Positions 25,875-36,703 are shown, counted from the stretch's first letter. The stretch is 36,716 nt of DNA from Dendronalium phyllosphericum CENA369 (GCF_016056275.1 NZ_JAECZA010000301.1:1-36716); one strand, 5' to 3'. The notes: generated from the letters alone by a model not told the origin. Translations and numbers: made by a program.

Positions 25875-26243
25875 ATGGATAATCAGCAAAACTTAGAAGA
25901 GATGCTTCAAGCTTTAACTAAAGCAATTGATGTTGCTAAAGAAAAGGCTAACAATGCTTTAGAATCTAGAATGATTAATGATTCAGAATGGCAAAAAGCA
26001 AAAGATGAATGGGGAAAATGGGAAACAATAGAAAGTGAGATAAATGAGAGCATTTCTAATGAAAAAATTAAGAATATTCTCAATAACGATCTTAACAGTC
26101 CTCGTTTCCAAATTGAGCAAGCTACAAATCATCTGAATAAGTCTGCTGGAAATATTGAGGATCTTAATGATTTTTTTTCAGAAATAAATAATGGTTTAAA
26201 ACTTGTTGTTAGTACCATCAAGCTCTTTTCACCGATTGTTTGA
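25875..26243 (+). CDS. Small helical protein of unknown function
   Basis: A 122-residue, soluble, acidic and helical protein (MDNQQNLEEMLQALTKAIDV) with no signal peptide and one hydrophobic C-terminal stretch (LKLVVSTIKLFSPIV). No family is recognised. It follows the lipoprotein gene by 36 bp with an AAAGGT-like ribosome site, so the two are probably cotranscribed and may act together. The abundance of Asn and Lys matches the lipoprotein. Confidence 0.75.
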   Translation: MDNQQNLEEMLQALTKAIDVAKEKANNALESRMINDSEWQKAKDEWGKWETIESEINESISNEKIKNILNNDLNSPRFQIEQATNHLNKSAGNIEDLNDFFSEINNGLKLVVSTIKLFSPIV

Positions 26244-26375
26244 TAAAAATAGAGCTGACGCAACTGACACGTAAAACTGTAAGATGTGTGAAGCTACGAG
26301 AAAATTTCAGCGTAGTAGTCAGACTTGTAGTGTTACGCGCCAACTCCCAATTCCGAGCCAGATTGATTAGAGATC

Positions 26376-26738
26376 ATGCTAAACGGATATTCAATTATTG
26401 ATGCTGATTCCCACGTAATTGAACCTCCCAGTATGTGGGCTGAATATCTCGAACCAGAATTTAAACAGTTTGCTCCCTCAGCAGACATGAAAATTCAAGG
26501 GGAAGACATTGTAAAAAAAGTCTCTAGGCAAGTTCGAGATCAGGCCAATAAGCAGATGATGTCAGCTCACCCCAATGCTTATTTCCAAGGCTACAATGTC
26601 GAGTCTCACGTTCGAGAGATGGTGCTGATGGGGATCAATCTGGCATTTCTTTATCCAACTTATGGATTGTGGCTTTGGGCGATTGATACTATGCAACCGG
26701 AAGTTGCTGGCGCTTTTACCCGCGCCTATAACAATTAG
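26376..26738 (+). pseudogene. Truncated amidohydrolase (amidohydrolase_2 family), N-terminal third
   Basis: The 120 codons begin MLNGYSIIDADSHVIEPPSM, the start of a TIM-barrel metal-dependent hydrolase with the DADSH metal motif. They continue through GINLAFLYPTYGLWLWAIDT to AFTRAYNN and a stop. Family members are usually about 350-400 residues, so most of the barrel and the other metal ligands are missing. No continuation in another frame was recognised downstream. It is probably a non-functional relic, although a short protein could still be made. Confidence 0.75.
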
Positions 26739-26740
26739 AC

Positions 26741-26941
26741 TCACAGTCGTTTGCCAAGCTGGATTAGAGTATTATTTCTCGAACAACCTTTAAACGAAAA
26801 CCTGTATGGAATGCAATAGTCTGTTTGAGCAAAAAATTTACCCATATTTTGAGTGATTTCTCTTACTTTCTTGGGATTTTGAACTAAAAAATCGTGAATG
26901 ATTGGTGCATACACAAAATTAATTACACAAATTGTATTTTT
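26741..26941 (-). other. Unassigned antisense reading-frame fragment
   Basis: The minus strand is open for about 66 codons and reads protein-like: FVYAPIIHDFLVQNPKKVRE, then GKFFAQTDYCIPYRFSFKGC, ending LGKRL. No good start codon is present and I recognise no family. It may be the end of a gene cut by the same event that truncated the amidohydrolase beside it. Confidence 0.35.
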
Positions 26942-26971
26942 TTACCTCTTGCAAGAGTGCTTGAGGTGCGG

Positions 26972-26990
26972 TAACGAGGCTTCCTCGTTA
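26972..26990. other. Perfect 8 bp hairpin upstream of the carotenoid-oxygenase-like gene
   Basis: TAACGAGG and CCTCGTTA flank a CTT loop. It sits 39 bp before the start of the gene at 27030 and has no T-run after it on the plus strand. It could be a dispersed cyanobacterial repeat or a 5' leader hairpin that affects mRNA stability. Confidence 0.5.
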
Positions 26991-27029
26991 TACAGAAAAA
27001 ATAATTATTGAAATAATTTTGAGGAAAAA

Positions 27030-29051
27030 ATGGTTGACAAATCAAACAATCAAAGTTGCTCGGTACCATATTCGATAATAGATGCCACTAGAAAAGAAGT
27101 GCCTGAAAACGATAATGAACCACTTAAAAAAATGCAGATCGATGGAGAACTGCCTCATGATTTGCAAGGTCACGTTTTTATTGTTGCACCAGTCGGCACA
27201 GTCGGATCTGAAGGTTTACCACCTCAAGATGGAAATACATACTTAAATGGTGACGGCATGATTTGTCGGCTTGACTTTGATCGAAAAGATGAAGTGACTT
27301 TTAAGACAGAAATCGTTAAACCCGAAGATTACGAAGCCGATCAAAAAACTGTAGGTAGCGAGTATTTGAAATTTCGCAACCATGGCATTATTAGATTTTC
27401 TATTTTTCAAGGTTTGCGTAACGAGTTGAACACAGCTTTCTTACCCATGAAATTCTCTGGACAAAATGAGCGTCTGTTAATAACTTATGATGCAGGTCGT
27501 CCTTACGAAATCGATCCAGTCACATTAAATGTAGTGACTCCAGTTGGAGAAATAGCAGAATGGCAATCAGTAACTAAAGAAACAGTACCTTTTCGCTTTC
27601 CTCCAATTTTTAGTACTGCACATCCTGTATTTGATACTCACACACAACAAATGTTCACGGTCAATTATGGCAGATCGCTAAATAATCTTTTAGGAGAAAA
27701 AAAGAATGATTACATTACTCTCCTTAGAGATAGTAAAAATCGTGAATTAATACAGCCAGAATATGCTGAATTCTTAGAATTACTGATTAATGATCTATCT
27801 GGTGTGTTTATTAATGACGATTTCGTCCATTTACTATATTGGGATGGAGAAAGCAGATTCCAAAAATGGAAGCTGATCGAGCCTGATAATACACCAGTCA
27901 GTATTAAACAAACCTTGCATCAAATAGGAATAACAGAAGATTATATAATACTCATAGACACTTCATTTACTACTGGAATCGGTCAGATCATTAACAATCC
28001 TTGGCCAGCAAATTTAGATTTAGCCAAAAAGATTAGAGAACTTTTACAAAACACTCCTTCACCTGATTCGATCGTATATGTCATACCCCGGGAGCAGCTC
28101 AAAGAAGGAGAAGAATCAGTTGTAGTGCAGAAGTTGACAATTCCTCGTGAAGCTTGCCACTTTCTAGCAGATTATAAAAATCCAGAACACAAAATAACAC
28201 TTCACATAGCTCATATTAGTGCTTGGAACGTTTCCGAATGGATTCGTAGTTACGATCAATCGCCTTACGCAGGCTATCAAATACCCCAACAATTGCATGG
28301 AATGCAACAATGCGAGACAGATGTTAGCTGGATGGGACGTTATGTCATAGATGTTAGTAGTCAACAACCGACAATTGATAAGAAAGTTATTTATGATGAT
28401 ACCTGCACTTGGGGAGCGGGATTGTTTGCCTATCTAGACAGGCTACCTTCGTCGGATCAGATTCCAGAAAAACTGGATAATATTTACTGGGTTTCTTTCG
28501 GGCTATGGAAAGATCTGATGACCCAATTTATCAGTCAAATGTACAAACAGTATCCATATAGAACCATACCACTGGAAAAAGTTATTGAACTAGCGGAAAG
28601 CTGCGCTAAACCATCTTGTTTATATAGATTGAATACTGCATCAAATGAGGCGATGGAAATCGCCGATCATTTTTCTTTTCCTAGCAATCACATAGCGCTT
28701 TCGCCCCAATTTGTGCCGCGTAGTGGAGGTGAAGAAAGTTCGACTAACGGCTACATTCTCTGCACAGTTTCCACTCCAAAACGCAATGAAATCTGGATTT
28801 TAGATGCAGCTAATTTGAAGCAAGGTCCATTATGTAAATTACATCATCCTGAACTCAATTTTGGGTTTTCATTGCATACAACATGGTTGAAAAATATTAA
28901 TTCTCACGAGGCTAGCTATCAAGCTGAAGATAACATTAAGTGGAAATCGTATGTAAAAAAAATGCTTGATTTTATGGAGGAAAATTTGTCATCTTTTACA
29001 CAGAAAAAGAAAATAGACATAACCACAGAGATAGACGTATTAAATTTATAG
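27030..29051 (+). CDS. Carotenoid-oxygenase (RPE65) superfamily protein, long form
   Basis: A 673-residue protein of the carotenoid cleavage dioxygenase superfamily, whose members cut conjugated double bonds using Fe(II) held by four histidines. Candidates for all four are visible: His198 (STAHPVFD), His297 (LHQIGITEDYIILID), His392 or His395 (ITLHIAHISAWN) and His616 (FSLHTTWL). The N-terminal motif GELPHDLQGHVFIVAPVGT and LNGDGMICRL are typical. It has no signal peptide. At 673 residues it exceeds the usual 450-550 because of extra segments at about 325-375 and 470-530. The substrate may be a carotenoid, apocarotenoid or stilbene-like compound and cannot be read from sequence. GAGGAAAA lies just before the start. 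Confidence 0.85.
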   Translation: MVDKSNNQSCSVPYSIIDATRKEVPENDNEPLKKMQIDGELPHDLQGHVFIVAPVGTVGSEGLPPQDGNTYLNGDGMICRLDFDRKDEVTFKTEIVKPEDYEADQKTVGSEYLKFRNHGIIRFSIFQGLRNELNTAFLPMKFSGQNERLLITYDAGRPYEIDPVTLNVVTPVGEIAEWQSVTKETVPFRFPPIFSTAHPVFDTHTQQMFTVNYGRSLNNLLGEKKNDYITLLRDSKNRELIQPEYAEFLELLINDLSGVFINDDFVHLLYWDGESRFQKWKLIEPDNTPVSIKQTLHQIGITEDYIILIDTSFTTGIGQIINNPWPANLDLAKKIRELLQNTPSPDSIVYVIPREQLKEGEESVVVQKLTIPREACHFLADYKNPEHKITLHIAHISAWNVSEWIRSYDQSPYAGYQIPQQLHGMQQCETDVSWMGRYVIDVSSQQPTIDKKVIYDDTCTWGAGLFAYLDRLPSSDQIPEKLDNIYWVSFGLWKDLMTQFISQMYKQYPYRTIPLEKVIELAESCAKPSCLYRLNTASNEAMEIADHFSFPSNHIALSPQFVPRSGGEESSTNGYILCTVSTPKRNEIWILDAANLKQGPLCKLHHPELNFGFSLHTTWLKNINSHEASYQAEDNIKWKSYVKKMLDFMEENLSSFTQKKKIDITTEIDVLNL

Positions 29052-29104
29052 CAAGCAAGTTAACAAGCAAGCTTTGAAACAAATGTAACAAAAATAGTTT
29101 TAAG

Positions 29105-29129
29105 AGCCTGCATAGTCAGGCTTCGTTTG
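29105..29129 (+). terminator. Probable intrinsic terminator after the carotenoid-oxygenase-like gene
   Basis: AGCCTG (29105-29110), a 6-base loop and CAGGCT (29117-29122) are followed by TCGTTTGT. The stem is GC-rich, but the T-run is interrupted. It lies 54 bp after the stop at 29051. Confidence 0.5.
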
Positions 29130-29187
29130 TATTACTATAGAATTGTAACTTATAAGGTTATGAGTTCTCTATTTTCAAAGAGTAATC

Positions 29188-32100
29188 ATGATTATACTGC
29201 CAGGATACACAATAACAGAAAATATCTATGAAGACGCAAAAATAGTTATTTATCGAGGAATAAATAATCTAGAAAAAAAACCAGTTATGATTAAAACTTT
29301 TAAAACTGATTATCCTAGTATCGAAGAGATTACAAGCTTAGAACAAGAGTATAACCTGATAAAAAAAATAGAATGCCAAGGAATTATAAAACCCTATAAG
29401 TTAGAGAAATATCAAAACAGTTTCGCTCTGGTTTTAGAAGATTTTGCAGGTCAACCTCTATCTTTATTACTTCAATATACTCAACTTTCACTTGGAGATT
29501 TTTTGATTATTGCTATTACTTTGACAGAAATTTTAATCCAAATACATAAACTTTCTATTGTTCATAAAAATATTAATACTAGCAATATTCTGATCGATCC
29601 TAAAAACAAAGAGATAAAACTGACTGGATTTAGTAATGCTATTACCTTTACTCAAGAGCAACAGATAATTACTATTTTCAATGTGCCACAAAATTACCTT
29701 GCCTACATATCACCAGAGCAAACCGGGAGAATGAATCGTTCTCTTGATTATCGTACCGACTTTTATTCCTTGGGCGTTACTTTTTATGAAATACTAACTG
29801 GCACTGTACCTTTTACTAGCACCGATCCAATCGAGTTAGTTCACTATCATATTGCAAAACAACCTGTGCCACCATCGAAGAAAAGGCAGATTCCCAAAGC
29901 AATATCGAATATTGTCATGAAACTTTTAGCCAAAAATGCTGAAGACAGATATCAAAGTGCTGCTGGACTAAAATTTGACTTGGAAAGCTGTCTGCTGCAA
30001 CTGCAAAGCACAGGGATAATAGAACACTTTCCATTAGGTCAGCGCGATCGCGGCAACAAACTTATTATCCCACAAAAACTTTATGGACGAGAGCGGGAAG
30101 TGCAAACCCTCTTGGATGCCTTTGCAAGAGTCACTCAGGGAACAACGGAGATAATGCTTGTTTCTGGTTACTCAGGAGTTGGCAAAACTTCAATAGTTAA
30201 TAAAATTCATAAACCTATAGTAGAAGCAAGGGGATATTTTATTTCTGGTAAATTTGACCAGTTTAAGCGAAATATTCCTTATCTTGCTCTGATTCAGGCT
30301 TTTCAAAATTTGATTTTTCAGCTATTAACAGAAAGTGAAGAAAAGATTGCTATTTGGAAAGAGAAACTATTAAATGCTTTAGCTCCCAACGCGCAGGTAA
30401 TTATTAATATAATTCCCGAAGTTGAATTGATTCTTGGTGAGCAGCCGGAAGTACCACAGTTGGGATTCTCAGAATCCCAAAATAGATTTAATCTAGTATT
30501 TCAACAATTTCTTAATGTTTTTTGTCAACCAGAACATCCACTAGTCATTTTTATCGACGACTTACAGTGGGCAGATGCCGCATCTCTAAATTTAATTCAA
30601 CTTTTGACCACCAACGATAGTAGTAAATATCTGTTCATGATTGGGGCGTATAGAGATAACGAAGTTAGTCCCACTCATCCATTGACTCAAATTATAGAAA
30701 AAATTAAATCAACGGGCACTGTTATTAATAATATCAATATTAAATCTTTAGATTATATTTATGTTAGTCAATTAGTTGAGGAGATATTGGGGAGAAATGT
30801 AGATACAAATAAAATAAAACCTTTGGTACAACTAATTTTCAATAAAACCCAAGGCAATCCCTTATTCTTGATTCAATTAATCACTAGTATATACGCAGAA
30901 AACTTGCTAGTTTATCAAGCAAATATTGACAGATGGCACTGGAATATCGAACATATTCAAGCAATTGGTATTATTGAGCGTGACATTGTTGAACTGATCG
31001 CAGTAAATATTTTTAAACTGCCGCCAGAAACTCAAGGAATTTTAAAAATAGCTGCTTGTATTGGAAATTATTTTAATTTGGAAGTTCTGGCGCTTATTAA
31101 TAAAAAATCTAAATTATCTACAGCTAAAGAACTGTTACCAGCACTTCAAGCTGGTTTGATTTTACCCAAATCCGATAGTTATAAAATTCCTCTGGTTTTT
31201 GCTGAATCAGAAATACAAAATTTAGATGTCTATGATGTTCAAGCTGACTACAGATTTTTGCATGACCGCGTACAGCAATCTGCTTATTCTTTAATTTCTG
31301 ATTCTGAGAAACAATTAACCCATTACCAAATTGGTAAATCACTATTAAAAAATAGTAATTCACCAGAGAAAGAAGATAATATTTTTACCATTGTTAACCA
31401 ACTTAATTTCGGCATTGACTTACTCAATACACAATTAGAAAAAGATAATTTAGCAAAATTAAATTTCATTGCTGGACAAAAAGCGAAGACGGCTACAGCT
31501 TATGAAGCGGCTATTAATTATTTAAATTTGGGTCTAGAACTTCTGGGAACAGATGGCTGGAATCGTCAATATGACTTAACTTTTGCTATCTACCTAGAAA
31601 TTTCAGAGGCACAATACCTTAATACTAATTTCGACCAGGCTGCAAAGCTGTGTAATATCGCTATTAAACAAGTTAGGACTATTCTTGAAAAAGTCAAATT
31701 ATATGAAATTAGAATTAGACTGGCGTTAGCTCAAAATCAGATTCAATTAGCAATAGAAATAGGACTACAAATTCTTGAAATCCTGGGAGTGAATCTTTCT
31801 CAATCACCACCTCAACAATTAAATCTTGAGGAGTTAGCTAAACTGCCAAGAATGACCGATCCCTACAAGCTTGCTGCCATCAAAACTTTGTTGCTCATAC
31901 ATCCACCAGCCTGTTTTGCAGAAAGTTCGCTGGCTTTGCCTGTGTTATATACTCAGATTGAACTCTCCAGGCAATATGGAAATTCTTCCCCATCTATTTA
32001 TGCCTATGCTGATTACGCTGCTCTTATAAGTTGGCTAGTACCAGATATAGATTTTGCATATCAATTTGCTCAATTGGCTTGGCTGGTATTAGCTCAGTTG

Positions 32101-34914
32101 GAAGCTAAAGAATTTCAATCTAAAATATCAGTTACAATTTCCATTACTATCACCCATTGGAAGAAGCATATTAGAGAAACTATTGAACCACTTTTTCAGG
32201 CAATTCAAAGTGGTTTGGAAGTTGGTGATATCGAATTTGGTTGTTATGCTGCTCATTACTACTGTTTGCATTTATTCTTTAATGCAAATAATTTACAATA
32301 CGTACAGAATAATCAGAAAAAATATATTAATTTAATTCAAAAAAACAAACAGTTACACCAGTTATTTTTAGCAAAAACATTTGATAAATTAGTAGCAAGC
32401 CTGTTAGATAAATCAGTTCAAGAAAAACCTGCAATTGGCGAATTTATTAATGAAGAAGAAACTTTGTTAAATTTAAAAAAAAATAATAATTTGCTAGCTA
32501 TGTTTAGCATATTTTTTGCTAAATGTTTCATTTCTTATTTTTTTAAAAATTATAAAAAGTCTCTAGAGTCTGCTCAAATAGGGTCAAATTATTCAGGTTT
32601 TGTGCGAGCCGAAATAATATTTACTCAACATAATTTCTATTATTCTCTGGCTGTTTTGGCTCAATATCACTATGCTCATTTGCCAGCAAATCTAAATAAC
32701 GAGAGTGAAGAGTATCAGTGTTTGAGCCAAGTAACCCAAAATCAGGAACAAATGAAATATTGGGCAGACCATTGCCCCATGAATTATCAGCATAAGTACG
32801 AATTGGTAGAAGCAGAAAAAGCCCGTGTTTTAGGACAAATTCCTACAGCTATGGAGTATTACGATCGTGCAATTCAGGGGGCTAAAGAACAGGACTACAT
32901 CCACGAAGAAGCCATGGCTTACGAACGCGCAGCAGAATTTTATCTCTCTCTTGGTAGAGAAGAAATAGGACGACTATATCTGAGAAATGCTTATCATTGT
33001 TATAGTCGCTGGGGTGCAAAAGCCAAACTTCAAGCTTTAAAATCGGAGTACCCACAGTTTCTAATGGATATAAATGACCGAAAAGAAAACCAAAGCATTA
33101 ATATAACTGAATCTACTGGTAGTACAAATCCCCAAGATATTGATATCGTCACAGTTACCAAAGCCTCTCAAATATTAGCTAGCGAAATAAAACTAGACCA
33201 ACTGCTGGCTAAGTTAATGAAAACTGTAATTGAAAATGGAGGCGCTCAAAAAGGCTTTCTGATACTGGAAAAAGATCGTAAATGGGCGATCGCAGCTGAA
33301 AGTACAGTAGATTCTGATGATGTTACTTTACTGCGATCGCTTCCCATTGACTCTATAGATGGCGATAGCGAAGCGCTGCTGCTTTCAGCAGATCGCCAGA
33401 CACCTATCCTACCAGTTGCGCTCGTTAACTATGTTGCCCGTACTCAAGAAAATGTAGTGCTTAGTAACGCAACCGTTGAAGAACAGTTTATCCGCGATCC
33501 CTACATTGTCGCCACTCAACCAAAATCGATTCTCTGTACTCCTTTATTAAACCAAGGCAAACTAAGCGGTATTTTATATTTAGAAAACAATTTAACCACA
33601 GGTGCATTTACGAGCGATCGCCTTGAAGTTTTAAGAATTCTTTCTGCTCAAGCTGCTATCTCCATTGAAAATGCCCGTCTCTACGGACAGTTAGAAGATT
33701 ACAACCGCAATCTAGAGTTGAGAGTCGAAGAACGCACTCAAGAACTTTCACAAACCCTAGAAATTCTCAAAGCTACCCAAGCCGAACTACTTTTTGAAAA
33801 CGAGTTACTCAAAAGTAGCGAACAACCCTCTACCTTTGACTATCAAGTGGGAGGAAGTTTGCCAATGGATGCTCCCACTTATGTTGTGCGTTCAGCAGAC
33901 CGTTATCTCTACAAGGCGTTGAAGCGCGGGGAGTTTTGTTACATTCTCAATCCTCGGCAGATGGGCAAGTCAAGCCTGATGGTACGTATGATACACCATC
34001 TCCAGCATGAGGGATTTAGCTGCGGGGCGATCGATTTGACCCGGATTGGTAGCGAAAACGTCACGCCTGACCAATGGTACAAAGGCTTGACAGTAGAGCT
34101 ATGGCGAAGTTTTAGTTTATTAAAAAAGGTTAATCTAAAAACTTGGTGGCAAGAGCAAGGAGATATTTCTCCGGTTCAGAGGTTGAGTCAATTTATTGAA
34201 GAAGTTTTGCTAGTTGAAGTTGCTCAAAATGATGACACTATCTCTAAAAACCTGATAATTTTTATCGATGAAATAGATAACCTTTTGGGCTTGAATTTTC
34301 CAGTTAATGACTTTTTTGCTCTGATTCGCTCCTGCTATAATCAACGTAGTATTAACCCAGACTATCGATATTTAACCTTTGCTCTTTTTGGAGTCGCTAC
34401 CCCCAGTGATTTAATTACTGACCACCAAAGAACGCCCTTTAATATCGGTCAGACTATTCAATTGGAAGGCTTTAAAGAGCATGAAGCGCAACCTTTACTT
34501 CAGGGATTGGCAGACAAAGTGAGTAATCCTCAAACAGTCTTAAAAGAGGTGTTAGCCTGGACTAGCGGTCAGCCTTTTTTAACTCAAAAGCTCTGTAAAC
34601 TCATCCGTAATTCTTCATCTTCTATTCCTACCAACAGAGAAGCCGAATGGATTGAAAATTTGGTGCGAACAAAAGTCATAGAAAATTGGGAATCACAGGA
34701 TGAACCAGAGCATTTTAGAACCATTCGCGATCGCCTCCTCAAGAGCAAACAATCCGTTCGGCTACTAGAACTCTATCAACAAATTTTGCATCAAGGAGAG
34801 ATGCTTGCAGTTGATAGTTCCGAGGAAAGAGAATTGCTTTTGTCGGGGCTAGTAGTCAAGCAACAGGGAACTTTGAGAGTACAGAACCGTATTTATGAAT
34901 CTATCTTTGTTTGA
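29188..34914 (+). CDS. Pseudokinase-AAA-helical-GAF-AAA multidomain signalling protein
   Basis: A 1908-residue protein. Residues 1-270 form a Ser/Thr-kinase-like domain. Lys36 (VMIK) is present, but the catalytic HRD is HKN (126-128) and DFG is TGF (146-148), so it is probably a pseudokinase. An AAA_16 ATPase follows with Walker [10 protein letters not shown] (about 330) and Walker [13 protein letters not shown], then a long helical TPR-like region. A GAF domain occupies about 1320-1500, and a coiled coil ([19 protein letters not shown]) follows. This is the architecture of the cyanobacterial HstK-type kinases, but their histidine kinase is replaced by an AAA-like NTPase with [10 protein letters not shown] (about 1590) and [11 protein letters not shown] (about 1690). 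The last domain ends at NRIYESIFV, slightly short of many relatives. The gene is probably functionally linked to the HTH-AAA gene downstream. The input signal and output are unknown. Confidence 0.88.
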   Translation: MIILPGYTITENIYEDAKIVIYRGINNLEKKPVMIKTFKTDYPSIEEITSLEQEYNLIKKIECQGIIKPYKLEKYQNSFALVLEDFAGQPLSLLLQYTQLSLGDFLIIAITLTEILIQIHKLSIVHKNINTSNILIDPKNKEIKLTGFSNAITFTQEQQIITIFNVPQNYLAYISPEQTGRMNRSLDYRTDFYSLGVTFYEILTGTVPFTSTDPIELVHYHIAKQPVPPSKKRQIPKAISNIVMKLLAKNAEDRYQSAAGLKFDLESCLLQLQSTGIIEHFPLGQRDRGNKLIIPQKLYGREREVQTLLDAFARVTQGTTEIMLVSGYSGVGKTSIVNKIHKPIVEARGYFISGKFDQFKRNIPYLALIQAFQNLIFQLLTESEEKIAIWKEKLLNALAPNAQVIINIIPEVELILGEQPEVPQLGFSESQNRFNLVFQQFLNVFCQPEHPLVIFIDDLQWADAASLNLIQLLTTNDSSKYLFMIGAYRDNEVSPTHPLTQIIEKIKSTGTVINNINIKSLDYIYVSQLVEEILGRNVDTNKIKPLVQLIFNKTQGNPLFLIQLITSIYAENLLVYQANIDRWHWNIEHIQAIGIIERDIVELIAVNIFKLPPETQGILKIAACIGNYFNLEVLALINKKSKLSTAKELLPALQAGLILPKSDSYKIPLVFAESEIQNLDVYDVQADYRFLHDRVQQSAYSLISDSEKQLTHYQIGKSLLKNSNSPEKEDNIFTIVNQLNFGIDLLNTQLEKDNLAKLNFIAGQKAKTATAYEAAINYLNLGLELLGTDGWNRQYDLTFAIYLEISEAQYLNTNFDQAAKLCNIAIKQVRTILEKVKLYEIRIRLALAQNQIQLAIEIGLQILEILGVNLSQSPPQQLNLEELAKLPRMTDPYKLAAIKTLLLIHPPACFAESSLALPVLYTQIELSRQYGNSSPSIYAYADYAALISWLVPDIDFAYQFAQLAWLVLAQLEAKEFQSKISVTISITITHWKKHIRETIEPLFQAIQSGLEVGDIEFGCYAAHYYCLHLFFNANNLQYVQNNQKKYINLIQKNKQLHQLFLAKTFDKLVASLLDKSVQEKPAIGEFINEEETLLNLKKNNNLLAMFSIFFAKCFISYFFKNYKKSLESAQIGSNYSGFVRAEIIFTQHNFYYSLAVLAQYHYAHLPANLNNESEEYQCLSQVTQNQEQMKYWADHCPMNYQHKYELVEAEKARVLGQIPTAMEYYDRAIQGAKEQDYIHEEAMAYERAAEFYLSLGREEIGRLYLRNAYHCYSRWGAKAKLQALKSEYPQFLMDINDRKENQSINITESTGSTNPQDIDIVTVTKASQILASEIKLDQLLAKLMKTVIENGGAQKGFLILEKDRKWAIAAESTVDSDDVTLLRSLPIDSIDGDSEALLLSADRQTPILPVALVNYVARTQENVVLSNATVEEQFIRDPYIVATQPKSILCTPLLNQGKLSGILYLENNLTTGAFTSDRLEVLRILSAQAAISIENARLYGQLEDYNRNLELRVEERTQELSQTLEILKATQAELLFENELLKSSEQPSTFDYQVGGSLPMDAPTYVVRSADRYLYKALKRGEFCYILNPRQMGKSSLMVRMIHHLQHEGFSCGAIDLTRIGSENVTPDQWYKGLTVELWRSFSLLKKVNLKTWWQEQGDISPVQRLSQFIEEVLLVEVAQNDDTISKNLIIFIDEIDNLLGLNFPVNDFFALIRSCYNQRSINPDYRYLTFALFGVATPSDLITDHQRTPFNIGQTIQLEGFKEHEAQPLLQGLADKVSNPQTVLKEVLAWTSGQPFLTQKLCKLIRNSSSSIPTNREAEWIENLVRTKVIENWESQDEPEHFRTIRDRLLKSKQSVRLLELYQQILHQGEMLAVDSSEERELLLSGLVVKQQGTLRVQNRIYESIFV

Positions 34915-34977
34915 TTCACGAAAATTTCTTTTGTTCGTTTAAAATAACGTTAATTTGACGAACCTCTCCCTTGAAAT

Positions 34978-35010
34978 CCTTTTCTTTAGAAGAATAAAAG
35001 GGTTTATTTA
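34978..35010 (+). terminator. Probable weak intrinsic terminator
   Basis: CCTTTT (34978-34983) pairs with AAAAGG (34996-35001), with a further CTT/AAG inside, followed by GTTTATTTA. It lies 64 bp after the 1908-residue gene and may separate it from the next gene only partly. Confidence 0.45.
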
Positions 35011-35170
35011 CTACTGCTTAATCCGTAAAATGACAGAAAAGGTCTATTTTTCTGGAGAGTTTAGTTTTTCTAAACAATACTTTTGTACTAAAAATGGCAG
35101 CACCTTGTGCTAGTTGCGTAAATCATAACGTAAATTCTGTTATTTTTAGTAGTATCTGTCTGTAATCTCT

Positions 35171-36553
35171 ATGAACCTTGATTGTCTCTTTGAGAGTGTT
35201 GACCGCTTGCTAATTGAGAGCCACAATCGTCCCCTTAATTCCACAGAAAATCTGATTTTGCGTGGGATTTGGCAGTATAAAACTTATAACCAAATAGCTA
35301 TAGAGGCAGGTTATAGTCCTGGCTACTTTACCAATGTTGTTGCCCCAGAGTTGTTTGGGCGACTCTCCGAGGTCATTGGTCAGCGCGTGACCAAAAAAAA
35401 CTGTCGGGTGCTGCTGGAGTCTTATGCCACCACCAAAGCAGCTCCAAATACAAAACTTTTGAAACCAGACCTGACGCAATTTCTCTCTACAGTTAATCAG
35501 GATACGTCACCTTGCTACCCCAGCGGCTCAGTTCCTCTTGCCTCTCCCTTTTACCTCAAACGTTCTTACCTTGAGGAGCAAATTTATCAAGAAATTAAGA
35601 AACCAGGAGCGTTAATCAGGATCAAAGCTCCCAGAGAAATGGGCAAAACTTCACTGCTACTAAGGATTCTTGACTATGCGAAGTACCAGGGTTACTGCAC
35701 TATCAGCTTGAATCTAGAACAAGTCGAGCAGACAATTCTGAGCGACTTGAATCAACTTTTGCGCTGGTTATGTGCCAATATCGCCCGCCAGCTTCAGCTT
35801 CAACCAATGTTAGACGAGTATTGGGATGAAGATTTAGGAAGTAAAATTAGCTGCACCCTCTATTTCCAAGAATATCTACTAGAGTCAATTAATACTCCCC
35901 TGATCTTGGCGTTGGATGAGGTAAACCATATTTTCGAGCATCCCCAAGTAGCGAAGGATTTTTTACCTCTGTTGCGTTCTTGGTATGAAGAAGCGAAAAG
36001 ACTGCCCATTTGGCAAAAGCTTCGTCTACTCGTGGTTCACTCAACAGATATTTATGTTCCTCTTGAACTTAATCAGTCTCCTTTCAATGTAGGTTTACCG
36101 ATTCAGTTAGACAACTTTAGCCAAGAAGAGGTACAGCAATTAGCCCAACGCTATGGACTCAATTGGACAGATAGAGAAGGAGCTAAACAATTAATGGCAA
36201 TGGTCGGGGGACATCCGGCACTAGTACATTTAGCTCTCTATCATCTAAGTCGAAAGGAGGTAACTCTGTCCCAACTGGTAGAAACTGCTCCCACTGCTAG
36301 CAAAATTTATTCTTATCACTTGCAGCGTCACTGGGCAACCTTGCAAAAACAGCCTGAGTTAGCACAAGCTTTTGATAATGTTCTGAATGCTAGTGAAGCT
36401 ATTCTCTTAGATCCCATTCTCACTCACAAATTAAGCAGTATGGGGTTGATTAAACTTTCTGGATCTCAAGCGATCGCAAGTTGTGAATTATATCGACGAT
36501 TTTTTAGGAAAAAAGAGCAGCATTTGGCGTTGCAGAATAAAAATATGAATTAG
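35171..36553 (+). CDS. HTH-AAA-like NTPase (vMAP/AAA_35-type)
   Basis: A 460-residue protein. Residues 20-85 form a helix-turn-helix-like domain (LILRGIWQYKTYNQIAIEAG, then YSPGYFTNVVAPELF) of the type found at the N-terminus of cyanobacterial vWA-MoxR-associated and NACHT/WD40 proteins. An AAA-like NTPase follows at about 125-400, with Walker A IKAPREMGKTSLL (Lys159) and Walker B PLILALDEVNHIF (Asp249, Glu250). This NTPase belongs to the same type as the C-terminal domain of the gene upstream, so the pair probably arose by domain sharing and may work together. Homologues usually carry C-terminal repeats or effectors; this one ends shortly after the NTPase. A role in signalling or biological conflict is inferred from family context. 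Confidence 0.82.
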   Translation: MNLDCLFESVDRLLIESHNRPLNSTENLILRGIWQYKTYNQIAIEAGYSPGYFTNVVAPELFGRLSEVIGQRVTKKNCRVLLESYATTKAAPNTKLLKPDLTQFLSTVNQDTSPCYPSGSVPLASPFYLKRSYLEEQIYQEIKKPGALIRIKAPREMGKTSLLLRILDYAKYQGYCTISLNLEQVEQTILSDLNQLLRWLCANIARQLQLQPMLDEYWDEDLGSKISCTLYFQEYLLESINTPLILALDEVNHIFEHPQVAKDFLPLLRSWYEEAKRLPIWQKLRLLVVHSTDIYVPLELNQSPFNVGLPIQLDNFSQEEVQQLAQRYGLNWTDREGAKQLMAMVGGHPALVHLALYHLSRKEVTLSQLVETAPTASKIYSYHLQRHWATLQKQPELAQAFDNVLNASEAILLDPILTHKLSSMGLIKLSGSQAIASCELYRRFFRKKEQHLALQNKNMN

Positions 36554-36609
36554 TACGATTGCTATGGAAACCCTATGCAATTGTTGAGACTCAAGGTACT
36601 TAGTTAAAA

Positions 36610-36703
36610 GATGTTATTTTTCATGAGTTTTACTATGAGTTATGGGATGAGTTTTATGAGTTTCAGAGCCGATTAGACAACTAATATTAAAAGTAATTCG
36701 CTG
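36610..36703. repeat. ATGAGTT-iteron element, copy 2
   Basis: ATGAGTT starts at 36623, 36635, 36647 and 36656 (steps of 12, 12 and 9), the same as in copy 1 at 24538-24633. The leading GATGTTATTTTT and trailing ACTAATAT and GTAATTC are shared, while the bases between the heptamers and the middle of the tail differ. It is in direct orientation relative to copy 1, 12,072 bp away. Confidence 0.75.

Noticed and set aside
29155-29175. Single ATGAGTT at about 29160 as a third iteron element
   Set aside because: Only one heptamer, with no neighbours at the 12-12-9 spacing; it occurs by chance elsewhere too (about 16257).
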